The notes: generated by a model from the letters alone, not told the origin. Positions 51,694 through 61,326 are shown, counted from the first letter of the stretch. The stretch: DNA of 64,000 bases from SZUA-430 sp044220975 (GCA_044220975.1 JBGAPZ010000017.1:5948-69947), one strand, 5' to 3'. Translations and numbers: made by a program.

Positions 51694-53043
51694 CTAGCGA
51701 ACGGTCAGTTGAAACGAGATCATATCCGCGTCGGCATCGGTTTGGCCGGCAAGATTGCCCCGGACTTCATTGCCGGACGTCGTCGAAGAGAGGCCTATCG
51801 GCTCCTCCGGGAACATGAGCCGCGCGTAACCGAACTGCAGGCTCACAGCATCTGACAGATCATGATGAACGCCGAAAGCAATCCAGGTGCGATCGGAATC
51901 CGGTATCCGCGGGTCGCGCGTGCGGTCCCGCGTCGGGCTTTCGTCGAACGCGACGCCAGCGCGGAAAATCCAGTCGCGTTGAGGTTGGTAGCGCACACCG
52001 ACGGCGCCCAGCCAAGTGTCCTTCCAGTCATATGTCTGAAAACTATCGGGCTGGGCCGGATTGGCGAATCCAACCCGCAGCGTCTCGAACGCGCTCCATT
52101 GCGTGAAACCCGCTTCCGCGAGGAGAGCAAGCTGTGGCGTAACCGCAAGGCTGGCGCCAACGGACGCTACAGCTGGTGTTGTCAATTTGGCGCGGCCACG
52201 TGTGTCAACGAACGCACCGGTCGCACCGGAGAGCACGGATCCGATACCGAAAGTGTCCAACACGAAATCGACATCCCCGGTCAGCTCATGCGCGATCGCC
52301 GAGCGATAGGTGGCGCCCAACGTCAAGCTGTCTGACGGCGACCACAGCGCGCCAGCGACAAATCCAAAACCCCAATCGCTGGCATTAAACTCGACGAAGC
52401 CGTCCTGAGTTCCTGGCACCGCACCGGCGACGCTGTTCGCAAGTCCGATTGTTCCGAAGTCGATGGCGTTCGAAAGTGTGCCCCTCGCGTACTGCGCCTG
52501 CGCACCTGCAGACAAAACAAGATCCTCAGTTACCCGATAGGCAATCGAAGGTGCGACATTGATCGTCAAGAGTTTGGACTCGATCGCGTAGTATCGCCCA
52601 GCCCACGTCGGTCCGTAGCGCGTGCCCAGCCCCCACGGAACGCTCACGCTCAACCCAAAGGTTAAGTCTTCTGTCGCCCTCGCCCGAACCGAAAGGCCGG
52701 GCTCATAGGCATCGAGGATGAAATCGTCCGGGGTGGTGCGTCCCCCGGTTGGCGTCGCGAATGATGTTGTAGCTGTCGTGTACGATGCATCCGACGTCGG
52801 ATAGATCGCGTTCGCCGTAAACTGAAAGTCCCAGTTCGACACGCCCGAGCTAGCGGCGGGATTGGTTGCAAGAAAGCCCGGCGCATCGGCCTGCGCACTC
52901 GCGCCGGCAAAAGCCGACGACGTTGCATCGAAACCGTATTCGCGCAGGGCAAAACCGGCCGCCTGGGCATTTGAGGCCGCAGCGGCAACAAAGCAAGCGA
53001 TCGCGACCGCTCGCACGCGAACTCGTTTACAGAACGTTTGCAC
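51694..53043 (-). CDS. OmpP1/FadL/TodX family outer-membrane transporter
   Basis: 449 residues from GTG 53043 (GGGTGG just upstream; the frame runs to 53145). The signal peptide ends at NAQA, and the mature N-terminus AGFALREYGFDATSSAFAG is the hatch signature of FadL proteins, followed by a 14-strand barrel and a final MISFQLTVR strand. It brings long-chain fatty acids or other hydrophobic compounds across the outer membrane. It is upstream of the desaturase gene. Confidence 0.92.
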   Translation of the reverse strand: MQTFCKRVRVRAVAIACFVAAAASNAQAAGFALREYGFDATSSAFAGASAQADAPGFLATNPAASSGVSNWDFQFTANAIYPTSDASYTTATTSFATPTGGRTTPDDFILDAYEPGLSVRARATEDLTFGLSVSVPWGLGTRYGPTWAGRYYAIESKLLTINVAPSIAYRVTEDLVLSAGAQAQYARGTLSNAIDFGTIGLANSVAGAVPGTQDGFVEFNASDWGFGFVAGALWSPSDSLTLGATYRSAIAHELTGDVDFVLDTFGIGSVLSGATGAFVDTRGRAKLTTPAVASVGASLAVTPQLALLAEAGFTQWSAFETLRVGFANPAQPDSFQTYDWKDTWLGAVGVRYQPQRDWIFRAGVAFDESPTRDRTRDPRIPDSDRTWIAFGVHHDLSDAVSLQFGYARLMFPEEPIGLSSTTSGNEVRGNLAGQTDADADMISFQLTVR

Positions 53044-53242
53044 CCCCGCCACCCCCAATGGCGACCCAATCTTTGCGCCAAAACCGGGTGCGCGGCCAGC
53101 CCACAAAATCGGTGCCTGTACCGAAACGGACCCCTTGGTTACCAAATCTCAACGCATTGGTTGCGTAAGAGCGTCCTTAACTCGTCTGGGGCTAGAATTT
53201 GCCTGGAAACCTGGTGAAAGCAGGTTGGTGGGGACTGCCAAA

Positions 53243-54673
53243 GTGAACGCCGCGCGAGCAGCCAACTCGGGAGACCGGTTCGCCCTGAACCGCTTCTTGC
53301 TCGTGTTCAAAAACGAGGAGGTCGAGCGCGACTTCGCGAGTCGCTCGTTCCGACAATCAATCCATTTCATTCGGCTCTATCTGATCGCAGCCGTGATCTT
53401 GTACTCGGCATTCGGCGTCCTCGACGCTGTGGTGGCTGTCGAATATCACCCCGTACTGCTGCTCATTCGCTACGGCTTTTCCGTACCCATCATTATCGCC
53501 ATCCTGGGACTGTCCTTCACCGCATCGTTCGAACGTTTCGTCCAGCCGGCACTTGCGGCGGCAATGGTCGCGGGCGGTCTCGGCGTGATCCTGATGACGG
53601 CAGTCCTCGGCCCGCCGTTCAACAGCCAATACTACGCCGGTCTGATCATGGTCGTGATCTATTCCGGAAGCCTGTTGGGTTTGCGCTTCTCGCTCTCCCT
53701 TGCCGTCACGATCGGTCTGTGGGCGTGCTACCAGTTGGTCGCGCTCTACATCAATCCGATCCCGATGAGCGAGTACATCTCCAACAACTTCTTCCTCGGA
53801 ATGGCGACGGGCGTCGGCTGCTTTTGCAGCTACATCCTGGAAACGCACATTCGCAACAACTACGTTGCGCAAAAAGTCATCGAGCAGAAGAACCATGTGA
53901 TGAAAGCGCTGCTCGATGAAGCCGAAGCAGCGAACCGGGCAAAGAGCGAATTCCTAGCCGTGATGAGTCACGAGCTGCGCACGCCGCTGAACGCAATTCT
54001 GGGCTTCTCCGAATTGTTCAAACAGCAGCTGATGGGCCCGCTCGGCTCACCCAAGTACGTCGAGTACGCGGCCGACATTCACAGCAGCGGCCAGCATCTG
54101 CTCGCCATCATCAACGACATTCTGGATCTGGCGAAGGCGGAGGCCGGAAAACTGGATCTCTTCGAAAGCACGTTCGACCTCAACGCGCTCGTCGACAAGA
54201 CGTTGCGAATGTGCACGCAGAAGGCACAGGAAGGTCAGATCGAGCTTGCATTCACGGGCGCGACTGGCAACCACGAAGTCTATGCCGACGAACGCCTGAT
54301 CCGCCAGGTCACGCTCAACCTCGTTTCTAACGCGATTAAGTTTACGCCGCCCGGCGGCCGGGTCGAAGTCGTCGCCCAAACGTCGCACACGCACGGTGTC
54401 GTCCTGAAAATCAAGGACTCCGGAATCGGCATACCGACCTCCGATCTCGAGCGGGTCCTGCGGCCGTTCGAACAAGTGGAGAGCGCAACGGCACGCCGCC
54501 ACGGGGGCACGGGTCTAGGCCTCCCCTACTCGAAGAAGATCATCGAGATCCACGGCGGCTCGCTGACGCTGACAAGCCAAGAGAATGTTGGCACCACGGT
54601 CCGCGTCGACCTCCCCGCCTCGCGTGTCCGCGCCCCGAAATTGCCGACGTCGCACCTCAGAGAAGCGGTCTAG
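53243..54673 (+). CDS. Membrane sensor histidine kinase, PleC/DivJ-like
   Basis: 476 residues from GTG 53243 (GTG 53228 is also possible). Six membrane helices (about 42-200) form the sensor, without a PAS domain. HisKA has MSHELRTPLNAILGFSE (His243) with KQQLMGPLGSPKYVEYAADI, the PleC/DivJ-type extension. HATPase_c has NLVSNAIKF, KDSGIGIP, PFEQVESA and GTGLGLPYSKK. All catalytic motifs are intact. The stop TAG is shared with the convergent SCO gene (CTAG). Confidence 0.9.
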   Translation: MNAARAANSGDRFALNRFLLVFKNEEVERDFASRSFRQSIHFIRLYLIAAVILYSAFGVLDAVVAVEYHPVLLLIRYGFSVPIIIAILGLSFTASFERFVQPALAAAMVAGGLGVILMTAVLGPPFNSQYYAGLIMVVIYSGSLLGLRFSLSLAVTIGLWACYQLVALYINPIPMSEYISNNFFLGMATGVGCFCSYILETHIRNNYVAQKVIEQKNHVMKALLDEAEAANRAKSEFLAVMSHELRTPLNAILGFSELFKQQLMGPLGSPKYVEYAADIHSSGQHLLAIINDILDLAKAEAGKLDLFESTFDLNALVDKTLRMCTQKAQEGQIELAFTGATGNHEVYADERLIRQVTLNLVSNAIKFTPPGGRVEVVAQTSHTHGVVLKIKDSGIGIPTSDLERVLRPFEQVESATARRHGGTGLGLPYSKKIIEIHGGSLTLTSQENVGTTVRVDLPASRVRAPKLPTSHLREAV

Positions 54674-55269
54674 CGCAACAACGCGCGTAGCTTGGCTTCC
54701 GCCACGTTCTGATCTTCGCCATAGGCGATCGTTCCGCTCAACGCACCGTTAGCGTCGAGCAAGAACACGCTTGCCGCGTGGTCCATCGTGTAGCCATCGC
54801 CAGTACCGGATTTCGCGTAGTAGACGCCGAGTGGGCGGGCAATCGCCGAAATCTCATCCGCCGTTCCCGTAAGCCCCCGAATGCGAGGGTCGAACGAGGA
54901 TAGGTAGGTCTTGAGTAGCGCTGGCGTGTCGCGCTCGGGATCGACCGTTACGAAGAACACGCCGAGCCGATCCCCATCGCCGCCCAAACGCGCCAGCAGC
55001 GCTGAGATCGACGTCAGCGTCGTCGGACATACATCGGGACAATAGGTGAATCCGAAGAACAAAACCGCGGGACGTCCCATAACGGCCTTCTCAGTGACGG
55101 TCGCGCCGTTTTGATCCGTCAGACGAAAGGACGCTATCGCCGCTCGCCCGAAATGTGGCTCGGAATCACTTCGAAAGAGCCCAAGACCAACCGCCACCCA
55201 AGCGAAGGCGACAAGCGCAATCAGCGCGAACGCCCCATAGCGGATTGTGCGCAGCACTTCGACATTCAT
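54670..55269 (-). CDS. SCO1/SenC family copper chaperone
   Basis: 199 residues with one N-terminal membrane anchor (about 10-32) and a periplasmic thioredoxin-like domain. The copper ligands are CPDVC in GFTYCPDVCPT and the distal His in YTMDHAASVFLLD. It delivers copper to the CuA site of cytochrome c oxidase or acts in envelope redox control. No oxidase genes are in the window. Confidence 0.93.
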   Translation of the reverse strand: MNVEVLRTIRYGAFALIALVAFAWVAVGLGLFRSDSEPHFGRAAIASFRLTDQNGATVTEKAVMGRPAVLFFGFTYCPDVCPTTLTSISALLARLGGDGDRLGVFFVTVDPERDTPALLKTYLSSFDPRIRGLTGTADEISAIARPLGVYYAKSGTGDGYTMDHAASVFLLDANGALSGTIAYGEDQNVAEAKLRALLR

Positions 55270-55299
55270 GTAAATAGTACCCGAAAATCGGGGGCGAAT

Positions 55300-56784
55300 T
55301 TACACCGGCTTGCGCGCAAACAACAAGCGCACGCGGCCGGTCGGATCCGTTTCCGTCCACGCATGCGCGCCCGGCATACCGCCCACCCAACCCAGCATAT
55401 CCTTCTCGGTCCGGTAGAAGAGGTGCCAATCGCAGATGAATTCCATCGGCCAAAGGTTGCTGAGTTCGGTCTCGTTCATGTTGCCGATAATCAGCAATCC
55501 ACCGGGCGCCAGTCGCTCGTAAAGCCGCATACTAAGTGCGCGAGCCCGCCGGTCGATCAAATAGTCGAGGAGACCGACTGAGTAGATCAAATCCTGCGGC
55601 CCGGCGTCATCCAGCCACGCCCCCCCGCGCAACACATCGCTGAATGCCACGTTGATTGGCCGCACCTTCGCCTGCGGCTTCATCTTCAGCGTCAGCGGAT
55701 GTGCATGGTCGAACGCATACGAAAGCGCCGCCTGCTCCTGATCGATCAGTGTGAACGCCACCGCACCCTGCGGCGCCATCGGGTCTTTGAGGTGCAGCTC
55801 CACTTCTCGCGCAGACCCGCATCCGAGACTCATGATGCGCGCTGGCGTGCCGTTCGCGCGAGCGCGCACGACGTCGTCGATCACTTTGCGTACAACATGC
55901 ATTCGCGTCCCGATGCATTCGGCAACATCGAGGCCGACGCGATGCATGAGTTGCGAATAAACGTCAGCGCCTTCGCGCTGCCAGTCGTAGACGTAGTTCA
56001 TGATTTCGAAGTCGCCGGGATAGCCCGCCGGCTTGAAATAACTGCGCCGCCAAACTGCGCCGTGACTGAGCTCCGGCGTCAACACGAGCTCCGTGTAATC
56101 CTTCACGGCCTCCAACTGCTTCTTGTCGGCCATTACCGGTGCAATAAGTTGATTGCCCGCACGCCAGAGGCTCCGCCATTGCGGAATGATCCTCTCGGCG
56201 CACATCTCATATGCCTCATCGACGCTAAGCCCCGTCGATTGATGCGGAAATGGCTTGGTACTCGCCTCCACGACCGAGCGGTAAGCGCGCAGGAAGCGGA
56301 GCACATCCGCGCAATGCGCACGGTACTCCGCCGGAACGAGCCCACTCACATGCGGATCGAGCGTGGCAAGTTGTTGCGAAATGCGCGCCTGCGCATTGCG
56401 GCGCAAGAGTGAATGAAAATCCACGACATCGTCGACGAGATTGAGCGCAATCTTGGGACCGAAGATCGAGCGTTCGGTCCGCACGACTTTGGCGCTGCCC
56501 TCGAAGATCGAAAGGCCTGCCTGCTTCACGACGATCGGAACGATCTCGCCGACTTCGACGGAAACCTCTACGGTCTGGTTGGCGTTGACGCTAATTCCGG
56601 TCAAGCTGATATCGCCGAGACGAAGCGCGGCAGACTTCACGTAGACCTTCGGCGGGGCACCGGAAAAAAGTTCCGCGGCGTCATAGCGCTTCGGCCGGAA
56701 ATAGATTTGCCGGCCCGTCGCGCCCTTCAGCTCCTCGTACGCCAGCATATTCCCCTCGCGCGCGAAATTCACTTGCTCGTTCAA
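55300..56784 (-). CDS. PilZ-like domain fused to a SAM-dependent methyltransferase
   Basis: 494 residues. The N-terminal 120 residues resemble PilZ (LRLGDISLTGISVNANQ has the DxSxxG part), but the RxxxR motif is not clear (TGRQIYFRPKRY). A central helical region leads to a class I methyltransferase with SAM-binding SLGCGSAREVELHL and the family marker YFKPAGYPGDFEIMNYVYDW. Related proteins are annotated as 3-hydroxypalmitate methyl ester (extracellular factor) synthesis proteins. It starts at TTG 56784 with AAGG upstream; ATG 56748 after GAGGGG is an alternative. Confidence 0.75.
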   Translation of the reverse strand: MNEQVNFAREGNMLAYEELKGATGRQIYFRPKRYDAAELFSGAPPKVYVKSAALRLGDISLTGISVNANQTVEVSVEVGEIVPIVVKQAGLSIFEGSAKVVRTERSIFGPKIALNLVDDVVDFHSLLRRNAQARISQQLATLDPHVSGLVPAEYRAHCADVLRFLRAYRSVVEASTKPFPHQSTGLSVDEAYEMCAERIIPQWRSLWRAGNQLIAPVMADKKQLEAVKDYTELVLTPELSHGAVWRRSYFKPAGYPGDFEIMNYVYDWQREGADVYSQLMHRVGLDVAECIGTRMHVVRKVIDDVVRARANGTPARIMSLGCGSAREVELHLKDPMAPQGAVAFTLIDQEQAALSYAFDHAHPLTLKMKPQAKVRPINVAFSDVLRGGAWLDDAGPQDLIYSVGLLDYLIDRRARALSMRLYERLAPGGLLIIGNMNETELSNLWPMEFICDWHLFYRTEKDMLGWVGGMPGAHAWTETDPTGRVRLLFARKPV

Positions 56785-56920
56785 AGAGATACTACCTTCC
56801 TATAGCGATGATCCGTGTGCTGAGAAAGAGTCGCGCGCGTAATTCGCAACCGATCGTTAAAGTGTGCTCCGCCACGGTAAACGTCGCCTTAACCGTAACA
56901 CCTGCCTCTTCCGTCACGTG

Positions 56921-57325
56921 ATGAACCAACCCAAGCTCACCGTCGACGCTGTCGTGTTCGACCGCGAAGGCCGCCTATTGCTGATCAAGCGCAAAGGACC
57001 GCCGTTCAAGGGCCGCTACGCGTTGCCGGGCGGGTTTGTGGAACTTGGTGAAACCGTAGAGTCGGCTGCGCACCGCGAACTAAAAGAAGAAACGGGTGTC
57101 ACTGCAAAATCACAACGACTGGTGGGCATTTATTCTCAGCCCGGCCGTGACCCGCGCGGGCACGTAATTTCGGTCGCTTTCTTGATGAGCGTTCGCTCCG
57201 CCATTCCCAAAGCCGCCGACGACGCCGCCGCCGCCACATTCGTTGACGACTGGCGTTCGAAGAAACTCGCCTTCGATCACGGCAAGATAGTTGCCGACGC
57301 CGTCAAGCTCCTCCGAAACCGATGA
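56921..57325 (+). CDS. Nudix hydrolase
   Basis: 134 residues from ATG 56921. The complete Nudix box is GGFVELGETVESAAHRELKEETG. The N-terminal strand LTVDAVVFDREGRLLLIKRKG and the pattern SQPGRDPRGHVISVAFL resemble ADP-ribose pyrophosphatases. It is a cytoplasmic Mg-dependent hydrolase. Its stop overlaps the start of the following (frameshifted) GNAT gene by four bases. Confidence 0.9.
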   Translation: MNQPKLTVDAVVFDREGRLLLIKRKGPPFKGRYALPGGFVELGETVESAAHRELKEETGVTAKSQRLVGIYSQPGRDPRGHVISVAFLMSVRSAIPKAADDAAAATFVDDWRSKKLAFDHGKIVADAVKLLRNR

Positions 57326-57860
57326 GCAGCGTTGAATTTCGCCCGTACACGAACGCCGATGCAATCGGCGTGGCATCGGTCGTTGCAGCCGCGTTCGGTG
57401 GCGACGGCGAAATCAAGCTTATCGAGACGCTCCGTCGCGATGGCGACATGGTTTGCGAGTTCGTCGCAGCCACCCCGTCGGAGATTGTCGGTCACGTCGC
57501 CTTCTCAAGACTTCAAATGCGGAAGGACGGAGCACCCTTCGCGCCACCGCACTTGCGCCACTGGCTGTCGCACCCAAGATCCAGCGCTCGGGGATCGGAC
57601 AAGCGCTTACGCGTCTGGCGCTCGATGGACTCCGCGCGATGCCCGAAGATGTCGTCTTGGTCTTAGGCCACCCCAAATACTATCGCCGCTTCAGATTCTC
57701 GAGCATGTTGGCAAAGGTCCTCGAAGCGCCTTATGCCGGAGAAGCGTTCATGGCGCTCGAGCTGACCCCGCGCGCGCTCGGCGACATGCGCTGGAAGGTC
57801 ACATACGCGCGCGCCTTTTCCGTCACCTCCTACGGCGACAAGGATTCCCCAAGCCGCTAA
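57322..57860 (+). pseudogene. YhbS-like GNAT acetyltransferase, frameshifted
   Basis: The first frame (57322 to about 57540) encodes FRPYTNADAIGVASVVAAAF to RLQMRKDGAPF. The rest, TALAPLAVAPKIQRSGIGQAL (acetyl-CoA motif A), LGHPKYYRRFRFSS and on to 57860, is in another frame. A one- or two-base indel near 57540 joins them. The full protein would be about 179 residues. The motif RFRF replaces the usual RFGF. It overlaps the Nudix gene. Confidence 0.85.
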
Positions 57861-57872
57861 AGCATCCCTGAG

Positions 57873-59132
57873 ATGCAAACACCGGCTAACGAAAACACAC
57901 TGGCAGTGGGCGGAACGGGCCGGGCCGCCGTCGCATTTATCTTTGTCACATTGATGCTGGACGTCCTGTCGATGGGCGTCGTCATTCCCGTACTGCCAAA
58001 ACTCATTGAGCAGCTCTCCGATACGACGCAATCCGGCGCCGTTCGAATGGGCGGGTGGATCTCGCTCACCTGGGCAATCGCCCAGTTTCTCATCACGCCC
58101 GTCCAAGGCGCGCTATCGGACCGTTTCGGCCGCCGGCCCGTCTTGCTCATCTCGATGACGGGCCTTGGCCTCGATTACATCCTGACCGCACTCGCGCCCA
58201 GCCTCATTTGGCTTTTCATCGCGCGCGCCATCTCCGGCGCCACCGCAGCCAGCTTCAGCACGGCAAACGCTTATATCGCCGACACCACACCGCCCGAAAA
58301 ACGCCCGCAAGCATTCGGCCTAATGGGCGCGGCCTTCGGCATCGGTTTCGTTATCGGCCCTGCAATTGGCGGCGTCGCGGGTTCATTCGATCCGCGTCTT
58401 CCGTTTTGGGTCGCAGCAGGCCTTACACTGCTGAACGCACTTTACGGCTTCTTCGTTTTGCCCGAGTCGCTGCCGCGGGAGCGACGCACAAAGCGCTTTG
58501 TGATCGGTGACGCCCATTTCTTCGCTTCGCTGCGCTTGCTGGCATCAAACGCACAGCTCGCCGGACTGGGCGCCGCCCACCTCTTTTACGCGGTTGCGCA
58601 CAATGTCTATCCGGCGGTGTTTATCTGGTTCACGATGTACCGCTACGGCTGGACCCAGGCAACGAATGGTCTCGCGCTGGCCGCCACCGGCATCGCCAGC
58701 ATTGTAGTCCAGACACTCCTTATCGGACCCGTCGTTAAGGCGCTCGGGCCGCGCCACTCGATGATCGCCGGTCTCTCTTTCGGCATCATTGGCTTCATGA
58801 TTTACGCCGTCGGCCCATCGGATCTTTCCGTGTGGATTGCGATCCCGATTGCAGCGCTATGGGGCTTTTACACGCCGTCCGCGCAAACTGTGATGACGCA
58901 GCACGTCTCTCCCAGCCAGCAAGGTCAGCTGCAAGGCGCACTTGGGGCACTTATGGGGATCGCATCGATTGTCGCGCCGCCGCTCTACACGAATGCCTTC
59001 GCGCTTTCGATCGACGCAAGGAACAGTTTCGCGGACTTTCCGATCCTCGGCACACCATTCTTCATTGCTGCGTCGCTGCTGGGTTGCGCGCTGATAGCGG
59101 TTTTGAGAGCGACCGCGCCTAAGCGTTCTTGA
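57873..59132 (+). CDS. TetA-like MFS drug efflux transporter
   Basis: 419 residues, twelve helices. MFS motif A is GALSDRFGRRPVLL between helices 2 and 3, and motif C-like GFVIGPAIGGVAG in helix 5 marks the drug:H+ antiporter-1 (TetA) subfamily. LDVLSMGVVIPVLPKL in helix 1 is typical of the group. Its substrate may be tetracycline or another small molecule; no TetR regulator adjoins it. The last 14 bases overlap the convergent PAS gene. Confidence 0.9.
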   Translation: MQTPANENTLAVGGTGRAAVAFIFVTLMLDVLSMGVVIPVLPKLIEQLSDTTQSGAVRMGGWISLTWAIAQFLITPVQGALSDRFGRRPVLLISMTGLGLDYILTALAPSLIWLFIARAISGATAASFSTANAYIADTTPPEKRPQAFGLMGAAFGIGFVIGPAIGGVAGSFDPRLPFWVAAGLTLLNALYGFFVLPESLPRERRTKRFVIGDAHFFASLRLLASNAQLAGLGAAHLFYAVAHNVYPAVFIWFTMYRYGWTQATNGLALAATGIASIVVQTLLIGPVVKALGPRHSMIAGLSFGIIGFMIYAVGPSDLSVWIAIPIAALWGFYTPSAQTVMTQHVSPSQQGQLQGALGALMGIASIVAPPLYTNAFALSIDARNSFADFPILGTPFFIAASLLGCALIAVLRATAPKRS

Positions 59133-59712
59133 GTTCGATCCAGTGCCACTCGGTCGCGTGCCTAACGGCACGAATGCCGGGCACTTTTCCGACGTCTGGG
59201 ATCGCGTGCACGATCAAAAAGATCACCTGACCCCGACCGCGCACTTCGTCGAACACGGGAAAGCCCGTGTATTCGACGTTGATCGTAGAGCCGTCGTTCA
59301 ACAATGCCGGCGTGATCTGCCACAAGCCGCACGGCCGCGATAGCATCAGGAAAGCGCTATCGAATGCATCGCCCTTGATCGCTGGATCGACGAGGTCGAG
59401 GTAGTCGAACCCAAGGGCGTCGCCTCCGACCAGTTTAGCAATCCCCGCGCCCGCGCGTGCAAATTTCAACGACAGTGCTGACCTATCGGGATCGACAACT
59501 GCAAGCCACGGGACAAGATCGCGAATGGTGGTGTAGTCGATATCGGAAAGGCGCGGCATTACGCCAGGCACCGACCGCCTAACAGCTTGCTCGAAGCGCA
59601 GGCTTTGCGCCGAGTGCTTGGTCCGCTGGATGGTGATATCGCTTTGCACGGCCGCAGCCCCGATTGCGCAATTGCTGCCGCATCGAGTATCCGAAGATGG
59701 CGCCTCACTCAA
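59119..59712 (-). CDS. PAS domain protein (PAS_5-like)
   Basis: 197 residues starting at TTG 59712 (GTG 59649 possible). It is the alphaproteobacterial PAS-only type: GVMPRLSDIDYTTIRDLVPWLAVVD, then FARAGAGIAKLVGGDALGFDYLDLV, then a final strand QVIFLIVHAIPDV. There is no output domain. Its partner is unknown. It is convergent with the TetA-like gene. Confidence 0.78.
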   Translation of the reverse strand: MSEAPSSDTRCGSNCAIGAAAVQSDITIQRTKHSAQSLRFEQAVRRSVPGVMPRLSDIDYTTIRDLVPWLAVVDPDRSALSLKFARAGAGIAKLVGGDALGFDYLDLVDPAIKGDAFDSAFLMLSRPCGLWQITPALLNDGSTINVEYTGFPVFDEVRGRGQVIFLIVHAIPDVGKVPGIRAVRHATEWHWIELKNA

Positions 59713-59753
59713 TTTGCCGCGCTTGGCAACATCGCCGCACAGGAATCAGCCAG

Positions 59754-60176
59754 ATGGCCGAACTCAAGACAAAACCGACAAAACAGAGCGTCGCAGCGTT
59801 CTTAAAAACTGTGACGGACGCACAAAAACGCGAAGATGCTGGCACGGTCATAGAAATCATGCGCGCTGCGACAAAGACCGATCCGGTGATGTGGGGAACC
59901 AGCATCATTGGCTTCGGGCGCTATCGTTACAAATATGCAACCGGACGTGAAGGCGACTGGCCGATCATCGGCTTGAGCCCCCGCAAACAAAATTTGACGA
60001 TCTACATCATGCAAGGATTCGCCGAGCGCGACGGCCTGATGGCAAAACTCGGAAAACACTCAACCGGATCATCTTGCCTGTACATCAAACGCCTTTCGGA
60101 TATCGACCTGCCCACGTTGAAGAAACTCATCACGCTTTCGGTGGCTTCGATGAAAAAGAAGTACAAGGCGGGCTAA
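59754..60176 (+). CDS. DUF1801 domain-containing protein
   Basis: 140 residues from ATG 59754. The DUF1801 (YdhG-like) fold is seen in KQSVAAFLKTVTDAQKREDAG, MWGTSIIGFGRYRYKYATGREGDWP, FSPRK-like LSPRKQNLTIYIM and CLYIKRLSDIDLPTLKKLI. Function is unknown, although some members bind iron or act as chaperones. Monocistronic. Confidence 0.88.
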   Translation: MAELKTKPTKQSVAAFLKTVTDAQKREDAGTVIEIMRAATKTDPVMWGTSIIGFGRYRYKYATGREGDWPIIGLSPRKQNLTIYIMQGFAERDGLMAKLGKHSTGSSCLYIKRLSDIDLPTLKKLITLSVASMKKKYKAG

Positions 60177-60389
60177 GTTGCGCCGCGTGTGTGAAGCAAG
60201 GCTGCAACAAGACACGGCGACCCGTAAGTCATGGCGGCGAGAGCGCTTCATTGTGTTTCAGCGCGTTAGCGCCACTAGCTTTCGCCGGACCTTAGATCAA
60301 CTCCCGCAGAGCACGCGATTGACCCAGCGTTGAACCGCCCCAAACCCCACTATAATTGGCGAATCACCAGCGCCTGTCAGGGGGTTTCC

Positions 60390-60845
60390 ATGTCGCGTTA
60401 TCGCGAGCGTCGCGTCCGCCTCAACTCGTCGTCGCCCACATTCGACGTCTTTCCGTTGCTGTTGCTGCCGGCGCTCTACGTCAATTTCATGATCTTTGCC
60501 GTGTACGGAATGGATTCGGTCGCGGTGGCCACGTGGCTCAGCAGCACAGCTTTTCACATCACGATGTTCTCAGGCGCTGTTTGGTCGATGAGCCAATCCG
60601 ACGTCATCTTAGGCGCGGCAATGGGTCTGCTCTTCATCGAAGTCTTGAAATCCGTCGGCTCGCCGATGCTCTCGCTCGTGAATCACGGAATTGCCGTGAT
60701 GACGCTGTTGGTCTACGTGGTCGAGTTCATCTCGTTCCCGGCTTTTACCAACTCGACGTTCTTCTTACTGGCGCTCATGCAACTGATCGACGTGATTGCG
60801 GGGTACACGATTACGATCGTCTCGACCCGCGGCCTGACTCGCTGA
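60390..60845 (+). CDS. Four-helix membrane protein, unknown
   Basis: 151 residues from ATG 60390, after GGGGG. The N-terminus is strongly basic (SRYRERRVRLNSS), followed by four helices (about 20-42, 50-68, 75-100, 112-140). No family was recognised. Confidence 0.6.
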   Translation: MSRYRERRVRLNSSSPTFDVFPLLLLPALYVNFMIFAVYGMDSVAVATWLSSTAFHITMFSGAVWSMSQSDVILGAAMGLLFIEVLKSVGSPMLSLVNHGIAVMTLLVYVVEFISFPAFTNSTFFLLALMQLIDVIAGYTITIVSTRGLTR

Positions 60846-61047
60846 TCTAGCCTATCAAGGCGCATTCCTCGCAGATCGAAGCCAGTGGTGGTAATATCCA
60901 CCGCTGGCATTTTCATGACGGCACCAATAGGGCGGCAGAACGCCCCGAGGCGGCCCCACCCTAACCCCGTCGAACGCCAACGAAAAAGCGCCTATGATCG
61001 CGCCAGCAGACCCCACCGGCCTGCTCCGCGAAAACAGGAGGAAATTC

Positions 61048-61278
61048 ATGGCGAAGAAATCATCGGTCGACACCGGCGTCTATCGCGTCACCGAAGTCAT
61101 CGGCACCAGCCGCGTCTCTTGGGAAGAGGCTGCCAAGAACGCAGTCGAACTAGCGTCCCATTCCCTCCGCGATCTGCGTATCGCCGAAGTCACAAAACTG
61201 GACATGCGCCTCGACGATAAGGGCAAGGTCGTCGCCTACCGTGCGCGCGTCTCGCTATCGTTCAAATACGCGCCTTAG
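61048..61278 (+). CDS. Dodecin family flavin-binding protein
   Basis: 76 residues from ATG 61048, seven bases after AGGAGG. The dodecin fold is seen in VYRVTEVIGTSRVSWEEAAKNAVELASHSLRDL and the C-terminal strand YRARVSLSFKY. Dodecins assemble as hollow dodecamers that store or buffer flavins; the usual flavin-stacking Trp corresponds to the W in SWEEA, or to L/R near the loop. Confidence 0.9.
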   Translation: MAKKSSVDTGVYRVTEVIGTSRVSWEEAAKNAVELASHSLRDLRIAEVTKLDMRLDDKGKVVAYRARVSLSFKYAP

Positions 61279-61292
61279 GTCACGCTGCTGGA

Positions 61293-61319
61293 GCCCGGAT
61301 GCGCACAGCGCGTCCGGGC
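61293..61319. terminator. Hairpin between dodecin and parC
   Basis: GCCCGGA at 61293-61299 pairs with TCCGGGC at 61313-61319. It lies between two convergent stops, so it could end both transcripts. No T-run follows on either strand, so the assignment is tentative. Confidence 0.45.
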
Positions 61320-61326
61320 CGGCACA

